In this document: in pieces, positions 1-11,539 of the stretch
Layout of the letters: the number at the start of each line of letters is the position of its first letter
Position numbering within the stretch: position 1 is the first letter of the stretch
Assembly (NCBI GenBank): GCA_029168955.1
Contig: JAPDOI010000980.1
Coordinates: forward strand, 178,432-242,431
From: Aplectana chamaeleonis
Lineage: Eukaryota > Nematoda > Chromadorea > Rhabditida > Cosmocercidae
Length of the DNA: 64,000 nt
Reading direction: 5' to 3'
Notes under the pieces: model-generated
Databases searched by the model: none
Told to the model about the DNA's origin: nothing
The model's input: only the letters and a program-made list of their open reading frames with translations
Translations under genes and position numbers: made by a program

Positions 1-107
1 TAAGTGAGCGCTTACATTCATTTAACAATAGCGATGACGATGCTCCTCTGCCGCAAGACGTGCCCGACACAATGAGTACAGAAGATGATTGCGAACTGGA
101 ACTCTGA
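1..107 (+). pseudogene. 3' end of second transposase copy (cut by window edge)
   Basis: This is the mirror of the last coding part of the transposase on the other arm (about 6097 to 5990). It reads towards the right and ends at the TGA at 105-107. The right-arm copy ends with residues DDCEWNFDAPGM. Here a one-base change after the DDCE codons shifts the frame, so the copy ends in CELEL and stop. The tail is short and acidic, and the loss of eight or so terminal residues may or may not matter. The rest of this copy lies left of the window. Confidence 0.6.
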
Positions 108-324
108 TGCACCAGGCATGTAACAAACACGTATTTTCTATGTTTCCAAACGGAACGTATACATTTCTTTCTAGATCCGAAGAAACCAAAGAGAGAGCGA
201 AATACTGCGATTGTTCTAGCTGTTACTAAGAATGTTAAAAATGGAACTTTGATGTGATAAACTAATTTATTCTACATTTTACACTACTCGCTGGCGCCAC
301 TCTTCTTCGTCTTCTGGGTTCGCG

Positions 325-1313
325 TCAGCAGTTGCTTCCCCAAACGTTATTATACAGCCCCATGTTAGCGCCGCGAATGATTTCGAAATTCACCTTGGAA
401 CCAGTATAAATGCCTTCTGCAGAAGGTAGAGCTGCCATGATGGCAGAGCGCACACATGAGGGAAGCTCGTAGCGGTTTCCCACACACAGTCGTCCGTACG
501 CCCACATCACAAATGCGCAATAGGCATAATACCGGAACACTCCAAACTCAAATTTTACTCTTTGCAGTCTCAATACTAAGCAAATTGTGTGACTTGCTTA
601 TTCTTGTCTTCCTGACTGCCACTCTTTTTACCTGCCTGCCACCTACAGCAGTCAACCAAAATCGACAATATCTAAACTCAATCAGGTAGGACGTTGGCAT
701 CATCGCATTGAACCGAGACTGATTTTCCACAGGATTCAAGCCACTTTGGAGAACTCGCAGTGCCGCACGACGCATCCACCACATTCATTCAGCCTCATTC
801 TAAAGCTTCTTCACCACATCGTTGGCACGGCGACCCCCGCTGACAACGTCCAAACCCAGAACTTCTCGGCAACAGATGTTCTCACGTGGGTTTGGCAAAT
901 TTAAACATACCCCGCAAGAACACCATTCTGTTTTCGATGTTCTTTCTGGCGCTAGCACGCGGCCGAGTTACAGGCATTTACTAAACAAATCGAAATTCTA
1001 TTATCGTCACCCATTATCCTCCGTTTCATTTTCGACGGAGTCCACGAAGCATACATGTGACAGTCGCGGAAGCGGTAGTGAGGGTAATAACTACCGATCA
1101 AATGATATCACATTACGAAACTGCTTCGCAGGGACCTACAAAATGACACTGAGTGCACTTCTAAACATATATTAGTCACTTGGGATCTTCAAAAACTCTC
1201 GTGTTGCCCTCCTGTTCGTTGTGCTTAGTAAGTACCTTCCTCACAAACACGGGGTCAAGATTTTCCATCGTAACAGGGCAAGTCTCACCCTCAGAGCTGT
1301 CTGATGCTGACAT
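325..1313 (-). CDS. P2X7C-like zinc-domain protein, left-arm copy
   Basis: This is the left-arm mirror of the gene at 4779-5766, with the same short exons in reverse. The 3' exon (325-about 573) gives the most diagnostic block: FRYYAYCAFVMWAYGRL, then a basic stretch, then LPSCV and a final GIYTG turn. This is the end of the family domain first known as the cytoplasmic ballast of the vertebrate P2X7 receptor. One residue differs from the right-arm copy (IIRG against IIRV). The upstream exon with WCSCGVC and CCRE motifs lies near 880-965, and the likely start codon is the CAT at 1311-1313. There are no transmembrane segments, so this is not a P2X channel. It converges on a transposase copy to its left, mirroring the right arm. 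Confidence 0.65.
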
Positions 1314-1691
1314 TTCTGAAACAAACGCATAACTAATTTCTTCGAAAATACGGACACAACGATAAGCGGGAAAATCTCCGAGAGTTTTGGCCGCGAATTA
1401 GCCCACCAGGCTCCGCAGCGGCTCCTGCTGGGCTATTTCCCGGTTTCTCATGAAGCGGACAAGAGGTCGCCGAGAAATAGCCGAGATATAACCAAGAAAT
1501 ATTCACAAGTAAATAAAATTAACAAATACGCAACCGTCGCCGACTCGCCGAGCCACCATCTGGGCCCATCAGCGGTAGGGCGGAGCCCTTAGAGGCTGAA
1601 CGAGGTCCAAGTACCTCAAACCTGGGTAATTGGATCGACGGAGGCGCTGACACCCGAACCATGCCTCTGGAATGCGCCGTATTCCTACCTG

Positions 1692-1858
1692 GTGAGCATT
1701 ATTTCTCGGCTGTTTCGCGGCAAGCATTATTTGGCGGCTAATTCTCGGCTATTTCGCAGCTATTTTGCGGCGAGCATTATTTGGCGGCTATTTCGCGGCT
1801 ATTACGCTGCAAGCAGGCACTTCTCGGCTATTTCGCGGCTATCTCTCGCTCAAAACTC
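1692..1858 (+). repeat. CGGCTATTTC minisatellite, left arm
   Basis: Degenerate tandem copies of short units built on CTCGGCTATTTCGCGGC, alternating with a GCAAGCATTATTTGGCGG variant. Related CCGAGAAATA words also occur at 1465-1490 and, outside this palindrome, near 13265-13355, so the unit is dispersed in this genome. No coding role is seen: the open frame through it is a by-product of the repeat. Confidence 0.75.
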
Positions 1859-4235
1859 TCAAAGTAAGAGCCTCTTAAATTGCGCAATTGGGCATTAACG
1901 AAGCAAATAATCAAAAAAACAACAACTTGGCTTCTGCAAAGGCTGCAGAATTTCTTTTCATCCAATGAATGCAATTCCATTGTAGAATTTTTTTCGCTAA
2001 ATTAATGGAATTCCACAAATGAATCGTTTGTACGATAACGAGCAAAAAATAATACTGTTACTACCGCTCACATTACTTTTATTCCGAAATCGCATGAATC
2101 AAAGATCAGTAGCTTGAAATTCTTCAAATTCATGGTCTAAAATAGTGAATACGAATGTGTTTCAAATTTAAGAAAACATCAAAACAAAAGCATTATGAAT
2201 TATATATAAGCTGATAAAGTGCCTCGTAAAAACTTGAATTAGATGATGATCGACAAGGCAGTTAAGGATTCTAAAGAAAAGTGAAGTCGCGTGCGATGCT
2301 CAGACGAAAATTTTGGACCTCGCGAGGGGGGAAACGAGGATATTCCGGCGGCACACCACCCCGCGAGGTCCGACCAAACCAGCGGGGAAGTCCGGATTCA
2401 AAGGGAATGCAGCCGCGTTACTTACTCCGGAGTCCCCCCTTTACACATTCTGCGCATGGGATCGATTCACCCCCGACACTAACAGGGGTGACCCCCTTTC
2501 TTCATCGTCGACATAAAAGCGGTCCTACCGCTTACATTCTCGGGAGATTTCCTTTTTCTCATTATCGGGGTAGTCGTAGCCGCGCGCTCCAGATTCCTTG
2601 GAAAGAGAAAGGAATTCATACCCCTTTTCCTGCCTCGGAACTGATCTGGAACGTTCTTCAAACCTACTCACGACCCTGTTTTCTCGACTGATCCGCCGAT
2701 GCGATCCCCTTCAGCCATACTTTCCCCTTCTTTTGGCAAGCACTGCAAGAATAAACGAACTTAGATGTTTTATTCAACAAACATGTGAAAAAACCAAGAG
2801 GTACTTCTAACTATCAGAGCTAATAACTACAACCAGAATGAGATAAGATGACCATTAACGTTTGTTTAAAGGATAATTTCTAACAACAGATAACTAAAAA
2901 AGCAGAGATTCTCAGATCTCTTTTCTTGCTTCGAAACTGTTCTGTAACAGTTCTGAGTACTACTTACGGCCAGTTTTTTTCCTTTTGTAGTTATAGACTG
3001 TGGGTCGTATTTTGCAATACCTCGGAAAGGGGGACAAAAGCCAGTTATCTTGGCGGAGTAGTCCCCTTTCCGAGGTATTGCAAAATACGACCCACAGTCT
3101 ATAACTACAAAAGGAAAAAAACTGGCCGTAAGTAGTACTCAGAACTGTTACAGAACAGTTTCGAAGCAAGAAAAGAGATCTGAGTGTCTTTCCTTTTTTA
3201 GTTATCTGTTGTTAGAAATTATCCTTTAAACAAACGTTAATGGTCATCTTATCTCATTCTGGTTGTAGTTATTAGCTCTGTTAGTTAGAAATACCTCTTG
3301 GTTTTTTTCACATGTTTGTTGAATAAAACATCTAAGTTCGTTTATTCTTGCAGTGCTTGCCAAAAGAAGGGGAAAGTATGGCTGAAGGGGATCGCATCGG
3401 CGGATCAGTCGAGAAAACAGGGTCGTGAGTAGGTTTGAAGAACGTTCCAGATCAGTTCCGAGGCAGGAAAAGGGGTATGAATTCCTTTCTCTTTCCAAGG
3501 AATCTGGAGCGCGCGGCTACGACTACCCCGATAATGAGAAAAAGGAAATCTCCCGAGAATGTAAGCGGTAGGACCGCTTTTATGTCGACGATGAAGAAAG
3601 GGGGTCACCCCTGTTAGTGTCGGGGGTGAATCGATCCCATGCGCAGAATGTGTAAAGGGGGGACTCCGGAGGTAACGCGGCTGCCTTCCCTTTGAATCCG
3701 GACTTCCCCGCTGGTTTGGTCGGACCTCGCGGGGTGGTGTGCCGCCGGAATATCCCCGTTTTCCCCCTCGCGAGGTCCAAAATTTTCGTCTGAGCATCGC
3801 ACGCGACTTCACTTTTCTTTAGAATCCTTAACTGCCTTGTCGATCATTATCTAATTCAAGTTTTTACGAGGCACTTTATCAGCTTATATATAATTCTATA
3901 ATGCTTTTTGTTTGATGTTTTCAAATTTGAAACACATTCGTATTCACTATTTTAGACCATGAATTTGAAGAATTTTAAGCTACTGATCTTTGATTCATGC
4001 GATTTCGGAATAAAAGTAATGTGAGCGGTAGTAACAGTATTATTTTTTGCTCGTTATCGTACAAACGATTCATTTGTGGAATTTCATTAATTTAGCGAAA
4101 AAAATTCTACAATGGAATTGCATTCATTGGATGAAAAGAAATTCTGCAGCCTTTGCGGAAGCCAAGTTGTTGTTTTTTTGATTATTTGCTTCGTTAATGC
4201 CCGATCGCGCAATTTAAGAGGCTCTTACTTTGAGA

Positions 4236-4400
4236 GTTTTGAGCGAGAAATAGCCGCGAAATAGCCGAGAAGTGCCTGCTTGCAGCGTAATAGCTGCGAA
4301 ATAGCCGCCAAATAACGCTCGCCGCGAAATAGCTGCGAAATAGCCGAGAATTAGCCGCCAAATAATGCTTGCCGCGAAATAGCCGAGAAATAATGCTCAC
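4236..4400 (-). repeat. CGGCTATTTC minisatellite, right arm
   Basis: Mirror copy of the minisatellite at 1692-1858, with a few substitutions and the same number of units. Equal copy number in the two arms is notable because such arrays change length quickly; it suggests recent formation of the palindrome or ongoing conversion between the arms. Confidence 0.75.
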
Positions 4401-4778
4401 CAGGTAGGAATATGGCGCATTCCAGAGGCATGGTTCGGGTGTCAGCGCCTCCGTCGATCCAATTACCCAGGTTTGAGGTACTTGGACCTCGTTCAGCCTC
4501 TAAGGGCTCCGCCCTACCGCTGATGGGCCCAGATGGTGGCTCGGCGAGTCGGCGACGGTTGCGTATTTGTTAATTTTATTTACTTGTGAATATTTCTTGG
4601 TTATATCTCGGCTATTTCTCGGCTACCTCTTGTCCGCTTCATGAGAAACCGGGAAATAGCCCACCAGGAGCCGCTGCGGAGCCTGGTGGGATAATTCGCG
4701 GCCAAAACTCTCGGAGATTTTCCCGCTTATCGTTGTGTCCGTATTTTCGAAGAAATTAGTTATGCGTTTGTTTCAGAA

Positions 4779-5766
4779 ATGTCAGCATCAGACAGCTCTG
4801 AGGGTGAGACTTGCCCTGTTACGATGGAAAATCTTGACCCCGTGTTTGTGAGGAAGGTACTTACTAAGCACAACGAACAGGAGGGCAACACGAGAGTTTT
4901 TGAAGATCCCAAGTGACTAATATATGTTTAGAAGTGCACTCAGTGTCATTTTGTAGGTCCCTGCGAAGCAGTTTCGTAATGTGATATCATTTGATCGGTA
5001 GTTATTACCCTCACTACCGCTTCCGCGACTGTCACATGTATGCTTCGTGGACTCCGTCGAAAATGAAACGGAGGATAATGGGTGACGATAATAGAATTTC
5101 GATTTGTTTAGTAAATGCCTGTAACTCGGCCGCGTGCTAGCGCCAGAAAGAACATCGAAAACAGAATGGTGTTCTTGCGGGGTATGTTTAAATTTGCCAA
5201 ACCCACGTGAGAACATCTGTTGCCGAGAAGTTCTGGGTTTGGACGTTGTCAGCGGGGGTCGCCGTGCCAACGATGTGGTGAAGAAGCTTAGAATGAGGCT
5301 GAATGAATGTGGTGGATGCGTCGTGCGGCACTGCGAGTTCTCCAAAGTGGCTTGAATCCTGTGGAAAATCAGTCTCGGTTCAATGCGATGATGCCAACGT
5401 CCTACCTGATTGAGCTTAGATATTGTCGATTTTGGTTGACTGCTGTAGGTGGCAGGCAGGTAAAAAGAGTGGCAGTCAGGAAGACAAGAATAAGCAAGTC
5501 ACACAATTTGCTTAGTATTGAGACTGCAAAGAGTAAAATTTGAGTTTGGAGTGTTCCGGTATTATGCCTATTGCGCATTTGTGATGTGGGCGTACGGACG
5601 ACTGTGTGTGGGAAACCGCTACGAGCTTCCCTCATGTGTGCGCTCTGCCATCATGGCAGCTCTACCTTCTGCAGAAGGCATTTATACTGGTTCCAAGGTG
5701 AATTTCGAAATCATTCGCGTCGCTAACATGGGGCTGTATAATAACGTTTGGGGAAGCAACTGCTGA
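4779..5766 (+). CDS. P2X7C-like zinc-domain protein, right-arm copy
   Basis: Spliced gene read in pieces. A first exon opens with ATG at 4779 (MSASDSSEGETCP...), two bases after a TTTCAG acceptor, as in trans-spliced or outspliced nematode starts; a donor AAG|GTACTT follows at 4855. An exon from about 5140 holds WCSCGVCLNLP and CCRE, then a CGGC...RHCEF cluster near 5320: cysteine and histidine positions typical of the zinc-binding part of the P2X7 C-terminal (P2RX7_C) domain. A one-base frame change or small intron follows near 5350. The last exon, to the TGA at 5764-5766, holds FRYYAYCAFVMWAYGRL, LPSCV and GIYTG, the C-terminal half of the same domain. The protein would be soluble, with no channel segments. 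It converges on the transposase gene about 210 bp away, which suggests that both belong to one element; a DNA-binding or accessory role is inference. Exon limits are approximate. Confidence 0.72.
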
Positions 5767-5975
5767 CGCGAACCCAGAAGACGAAGAAGAGTGGCGCCAG
5801 CGAGTAGTGTAAAATGTAGAATAAATTAGTTTATCACATCAAAGTTCCTGGATTGAATTTTTAACATTCTTAGTAACAGCTAGAACAATCGCAGTATTTC
5901 GCTCTCTCTTTGGTTTCTTCGGATCTAGAAAGAAATGTATACGTTCCGTTTGGAAACATAGAAAATACGTGTTTG

Positions 5976-8900
5976 TTACATGCCTGGTGCATCAAAGTTC
6001 CACTCGCAATCGTCTTCTGTACTCATTGTGTCGGGCACGTCTTGCGGCAGAGGAGCATCGTCCTCGCTATTGTTAAATGAATGTAAGCGCTCACTTAACA
6101 GCTCTTCCATGATAAGTTTCCTCCACAAGTGCTCCGGGGAAGACTTCAGAAGCAGCTTGGAATTCCTGCTGAAGTTCTTGAGCTGAATCAGCGTCGACTT
6201 CAGCACGCGCCTTTATCCGCTTAGCTCCGCCAACCGCAGCGTACTGAGATGCATCGTTGCCATCATCGTATAAAGAGGATACGTGGCGATTGGGCTGAAA
6301 AGATATTATCAAGTAGAAAGCATGTGTTGTTCTTGAAAAAAGGTAGCTATCATCTCACTAAAATATTTTCTTCCTGCAATAGGTTCTGTCCAGTGCGTTC
6401 TTGGTCTCGCAGCAAGACGTGCCTCCGTACGGGCTCACTTTCGCCAAATCTTCTTGGAACGTCTTCTTCACAATGACGTTCCGGAACTTACTGTATGCTG
6501 TTTTGTGAGGCGCGAGGTAGTCCTCATTTGGTTCGAGAGCCAGCGCATGAGAACATCTCTTGTAGGGGCCTGTGAGGCTTTAATCAATCCTGCAACTCAG
6601 TATTACCGTTACGACCTTGTGTGGCCCCCATGCCTTGTATTCGCAGAATGCAAGCGATGGTGGGTTATCTTATACAGTGGAATCGCTCCTGTTGAACAAG
6701 GACATCACCAACATCGTTTTGCATTCGGCTATTGCTGATAAGGAAAACAATACTTTGGATTCGAACCTTCTTCCACTTATGAATGTCTCGGACGTGCATC
6801 AAGCACGTGTTGAAGATGGGCGCGACAGGTACTCCAGTCGATGTCCCCACTTCTATGGAGTGCCACAAGTGGGTTTTTACCTTCTCTAGCCACATGTTAA
6901 TCGGGTAGCACCTCTGCAGTTTTGCTGCCTATAATGGAGTGGTGTTTTAGAAAACGGTGATTCATTTGTACTAACTCCTTCATTTCCGATCACCTTCCGA
7001 AGGTGGTTTCCCAACCACTTCACAATGAACCAACCGTCGTAATAGTGGTCAATCTGTCCGAGTTCCTCCTCCAGATCTCTGAGCAAAGGCCCATATGAAC
7101 GACTTCTGTCGGTGGTCAAGGAACCAATTGTGAAGCCGTTGTGGACCACCCATCGTAGTGCTCGGCGCACACCCTCAAGTTCCATTCGGGAGCTTACACC
7201 ATCTGGAAGATGTGCCATAGTTCTTTATTAGCGTTCAATAGAAGTTACCCGCACCCGTTTCTGAACAATGCAGCACTTCAGTGTGTAGCACTAGCTTTGT
7301 TCGCGCTTCGGCGATCACCACCTTTCCGATTTGTGCGCAGTAGCCTCTGCTATCGTAAGCTCCATCGGCTGCGAGGTGCAGCTTTTCTCCTTGCTGAATT
7401 ATAAAGAAAGACTTGACTCATTGGTGTATGATGTATTTCACCTCTCGACCGCTCTCCCTCCATCAGTTTGTCGCTGATTGAGATGAACGGACCACTTTCA
7501 AGAGCTCAGATCTTGTGAATTAATTAGTCGGAGCTTTAGTCACCTGGTAGTGGCGTTGGACCGTTTCAATCACATAGCGTTGCTGACTCTCGGAAACATT
7601 TTTCATAGCAGGCTTTGTCCAGTTAAAAACTTCTCAAAAAAAATGTTCTCGAGAACGTGGCCATATCCAGCTGCTTGGCTCACCGTTCCAGTTCCTGAAT
7701 GCATGAACTGAGACATCGTTTTAGCCTGGGATGCATCCTATTTCACTCACGACGAATCGCAGCCCTGTCGTTATAGCCGCTACCGCGGCAACTACGTTCC
7801 CTTAGAATTGCGCTCTCTCGGATGCTAGACGGTGCGCGCCTGGCTTTCTCATCGCCTTCTTTGCTTACACTTCCTGCAGTCATATCTGACGACGGCGGCC
7901 GTCCCAACATTCGAGAGTTGCGAGTTGCTCATCTGCTCTCCACATTCTGGGTAGAAACGGAACAGCTTCATAAGCATCGCTCCCTTCACTAAAAAATACT
8001 TCCTAAGAACAGGTGTTCCTGATGGCTTCAGTGAACACCCGAGCGAGGACGATGCGTGGGATTCAACCACGTACTCTGAGCACAGCTAAAAATATCACTT
8101 CACTTCCCTGCAGCAAATCACTACAGGTTATGAATAAGAACGAGTGTGTACCGTTTTGCTTTCTTCTTCGTCGTCATATTCGTCCTCATACATACTTACT
8201 TTGCCACTATTCCCGACCACATCTCCCACCTCGTTATCGCCAATTTGCTCCATATCACTCACAGATCTCGCCGCAGCTCCGTTATCGCCAAGTTGCTCCA
8301 TATCACTCACAGATCTCGCCGCAGCTCCCTCGAAATCGTGGACATTCCCGCGTTCCACTGATTGTGCCGCTACCTCTTCAGGTCACTCCTTCCCACACGT
8401 CCTCCGACGGCTCGAGCCAGTAACACGTGTTGTAGTAACGAGAGAGAGCTTCGTTTAAAAAAACACAACACGTCTCTAAAAGTTATAACACCCTAAATAG
8501 TTCAGAATCTCCAATTTGCGTTTGTGCTGCCATTCACGAGCTGAAACCCCAGAGTCGAACCACTAAGTCGATGTGCTAACTCAGGCAATTGCCGCATTCA
8601 AAACGTGTCCAATATGCATTCAACTCGAAGACAAGGCGGTTTCAAGCACAGTTAGGGAACGCGCTGCTAGGTGAGCACGTGCTCCCATTGTATTCCAAAC
8701 TACTGCACGTGCCCCAACAAATAAAAGTTCACTAGGAGCAAGATCACATTCAATCGACGATAATACTATTTTCTAAAAAAAGGAAAGCGAAAAAGGACTG
8801 TTAAAAATCAGGAGCACGTGCTGCTCTTTGGAGCACGTGTCCCTGCGATAGAGCCTTCTGATGGCTCTGGCCTCTCTAGCTGAATGCCTATTCAACACGC

Positions 8901-9385
8901 ATTGAATGCGGCGATTTTCTGAGAATATTGCTTTGAACACTATCATACCACAAGGTTTCGCTCTTTTTCTAAGTTCTTCTCAAAACCCCTACATCCAGTC
9001 CACCCAGAGAACCGTTGAGAAACGGCACGACATGATTAGAGATGTCGTTTGTGGTCACGTAACATTCGTCCGTGGCATCGAAGTGAATCTGCTTGCCGAC
9101 CGCTGCCATCACACCATATAAGTATTTTGCCTGATAACATTTTATATGGAGAAACGTATATTATTCCCTTCGTCTATGATGTGCAACACTTATGGTGTCT
9201 GCGAAATGTCGTTGACAAACATATGTCTTCTGAGGAGCATAGCAGTGTTTCACGTAAGCTTGCTGAACACTCAACCCATTAAGGCTTCCCGATCCACCTA
9301 GACATCCCATCAGACCAGCATTTGCCGCCTTCGATCTCGATAGCACTCTGTATTCCGCCATATAGACGAAGCAAATACTGCACAT
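5976..9385 (-). CDS. THAP-like + DDE transposase (Kolobok-like), spliced
   Basis: A series of minus-strand exons reads in order as one transposase. An N-terminal exon (9385-about 9215) starts MCSIC and ends with CQRHF, a C2CH THAP/DM3-like finger with 51 residues between the zinc pairs; an exon near 9146-8960 starts AKYLYGVMAAVGKQI. An acidic linker (about 8380-8128) is followed by KYFLVKGAMLMKLF and a CG motif (about 8000), NVVAAVAAITTGLRF (7800-7750), LAADGAYDSRG (7380-7345, probable first catalytic Asp), SSRMELEG, TTDRSRSYGPLLRD (about 7120) and HYYDGWFIVKW (about 7050). Further on come LAKVSPYGGTSCCETKNALD (about 6470-6410) and a C-terminal tail ending DDCEWNFDAPGM. Good introns occur at 7248-7203 (GTAACT...TTCCAG) and 6993-6929. 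The D-D layout with an H-D-W segment and a THAP-like finger fits Kolobok-type transposases; the superfamily name is inference. Some junctions near 7750 and 6290-6200 are unclear, so one or two frameshifts are possible. The 3' end lies inside palindrome 1. Confidence 0.72.
8233..8328 (-). repeat. 48-bp in-frame tandem duplication in transposase linker
   Basis: Two 48-bp units (8233-8280 and 8281-8328) differ by a single base and keep the frame. They encode two copies of a 16-residue block containing GAAARSVSDMEQ in the acidic linker between the THAP-like exon and the catalytic core. A length change in a linker is unlikely to destroy function. Confidence 0.85.
8640..8850. other. Cluster of CACGTG palindromes upstream of transposase exons
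   Basis: Three copies of a GAGCACGTG palindromic word occur within about 180 bases (8673, 8813 and 8830). They lie between the second transposase exon and the linker exon, so they would sit in an intron. They could be E-box-like sites or part of a small inverted repeat. No function can be shown. Confidence 0.4.
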
Positions 9386-9659
9386 TCTTCTTGAGAATAT
9401 ACAAATATTAATGAAAAAACTGGGCTAGGTTCTCTTAACAAACAAGAGACCAAGAAAATGCATCACAAACAGTGGAGGAACGTCATCACGGAAAACTGCG
9501 AAAGTGAAGCATGTTTCCAGCACTGCATGCCAAGCACGTTCTGAAAAATGCTGCAATGAAACACCTACTCTCGGTAATTAGCAACACTATGTCACCGAGA
9601 AAATTCAAGAAGCACTACAGGACGGCTTTACCCTTTCCTCAAATCTGACCCGTGGTTCT

Positions 9660-9765
9660 GAATTAATGAAATTACGGGAGCCTCCCGGAAAGGTTTTAGA
9701 ACCAGCCGCAGTATGTGGAGGGCGGACTAGATTCTCCCGGGAGGCTCACGTAGCTTCATGAATAC
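9660..9765. repeat. Short hairpin element (GGGAGCCTCCCGG arms)
   Basis: An inverted repeat of about 25 bases, TTAATGAAATTACGGGAGCC... against ...GGCTCACGTAGCTTCATGAA, encloses about 45 bases. It is MITE-like, but no convincing target duplication is seen. Confidence 0.6.
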
Positions 9766-9769
9766 GGCC

Positions 9770-11100
9770 AACGATTCCCTGTAGAATTTGGCCTTACGAC
9801 CTGCTTCAAAAACATTTTTCAAATTATAAAACTGCTCGACGATGCAACCCGTGAACCCTCCAAATGAAACCCTGGGGCAGCCTCCATCAACGGGCACTTT
9901 GATAGAAAAATGAGAAAAATTTGTTCATTTTATATTGATTTCCTCTAAACTAAAGGAACAGCTGCGCATCTTTTGAGCATGGTCATGAGCTGCATCGACG
10001 ATCCTCCATGAGATTGAAAATATGAAATTTGATAACGCAAGATTTTGCAGAAGCGAAATCGCAAATCGATTCATTACACCTGACAACCCATAATGATGTT
10101 TTCATAATGCACGTATCTGAAATCGAAGTTTTTATTCACTTCTATGTATGAATCTTGAGAAGCCCCCCCCCTCTCTAGTTTACAGCCGAGAGAAACTGGC
10201 TAATTTCGCACCCCCTATCGATCAATAACGAAAGGAAAAAAATTGTTCTGACCCATTAAGTTAACAAGGGGAATAATCTCAAACGTAGAAAGAACGGAAC
10301 GGAAACCAATCTGCCTATGTTGATAATATTTTGCCACAACCTCATTGAAAAAAATTCGTCCCGACCAAGAAGACCGCTCCATGCGGTTTTCATACCTAAC
10401 GCCACATCAGCAAGATCTGGAAAACAATGAGTGATGATCTATTTGAAGATCTATTTGAACTCCACAAAAGAAAAATGAACACAACTTCTACATCGGACAC
10501 TGCGTTTCAAATGACTTCATCACTTATTTCGGTAAATGAGAGTGTTGTCACAACTTGAACAACGAATTGGGTAGGAGATTTTCAATACAGTCGATGCTAT
10601 TACATAATTCGGGAAGAAGAAAAAAGCGTGGCACGGGAACGAAAACTGCTACCACTTCATTTTCAATGTAGATAGAAGGCTCAACAAAACAAAACCCAAA
10701 TATTCGGAAACGAGCACATTTTTCGAGTGGAAGCCGACACCCTAAATCAAAATTTACAGCTTTTCTAAGACACTTTTACGATAAATCCGAGAATCCAACA
10801 CCCTGCCTATACAGTGGACCTACTGCACTAATTATTATTTTTCGAACTACATCAATAAAACTACTCAGTAGGAAATGCGTTAGCTAGAAAAAAGTGACCA
10901 AGTTATTAATATGAAATTCTGTAATCCCAACAAAATCAGTCTTAGGCACATGCAGCTCAATACTGGAATAATATAGGTGGTGAGATGTTACCAAATATTA
11001 GCAAACTAGCCTAATACAGCAAAGAAAGTGAGGACGGGACAGTGAATTGTGAAAAAAAAACAAGCAGCTGACCACGATAACTAACTACATGCCACCGCCG
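9770..11100. other. Gene-free A+T-rich stretch
   Basis: No reading frame, repeat or RNA gene was recognised over this 1.3 kb. It separates the transposon region from palindrome 2 and may be single-copy flanking DNA. Confidence 0.5.
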
Positions 11101-11488
11101 AACAAATGTTCTGCTTTGCGACTAGCGTTAACAGGAGAGTCTGGGCAACACCCCACATTCAGATTATCCAAGACGCCTGTGACCTTGTCCTCGAGACCAA
11201 TTTGCTGACGAGATCTGCGAGATGTGCAAGATTCTTCCGCAAAACTGTGAATAACGAAGCCGCGTGCTCTGCGTCTCTCCTTGATCCCGTCAGCAATGGC
11301 CCTAGGCAGCTCGGATTGGAAAAATTGGACGAAATGGAATTGTAACCGGGCAGTGTGCCCAGCCGCCGCCCGCTATGCCGATGCGATTAGGAGTGATTGG
11401 AGTATTGCTGTTGCCATAGACACCGAACCATTCGAATTCCGGTGGAAACTCGGGGCCGATTTTTATGGTATACACTGCCTTTAATGGC
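11100..11488 (-). repeat. TTAA-ended repeat fragment
   Basis: Read on the minus strand from 11488, this begins TTAAAGGCAGTGTATACCAT and continues into moderately GC-rich sequence. The end resembles the termini of the TTAA elements at 15240, 39258 and 44956. No matching second end was found, so it is probably a truncated copy. The open frames through it do not look like a protein. Confidence 0.5.
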
Positions 11489-11539
11489 AGCTTACAAGCT
11501 CAAAAATGATATAAATTTTATGGATTAAAAGTGATCGCA

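Larger units (their letters stand above)
1..6097. repeat. Giant palindrome 1 (arms 1-3035 / 3061-6097)
   Basis: Reading back from 6097 on the minus strand reproduces the sequence from 1 onward, with only scattered single-base and small indel differences. The two arms therefore encode mirror-image reading frames that differ at very few residues. The arms meet at a 25-base unpaired spacer (3036-3060) flanked by CTCGGAAAGGGGGAC and its complement. The window begins inside the left arm, so the palindrome may continue to the left. Each arm carries a P2X7C-like gene, a CGGCTATTTC minisatellite and the 3' end of a transposase gene. The low but real divergence argues for a genomic duplication or for gene conversion, although a sequencing or assembly fold-over must be excluded. 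Confidence 0.95.

Noticed and set aside
2281..2810. A 136-residue frame (and its mirror near 3405-3812) as a gene
   Set aside because: Overlapping open frames in all three phases and on the other strand, with repetitive GC-rich sequence; no domain.
4779..5766. A P2X7 receptor gene
   Set aside because: Only the C-terminal zinc domain is present; no transmembrane or ligand-binding region.
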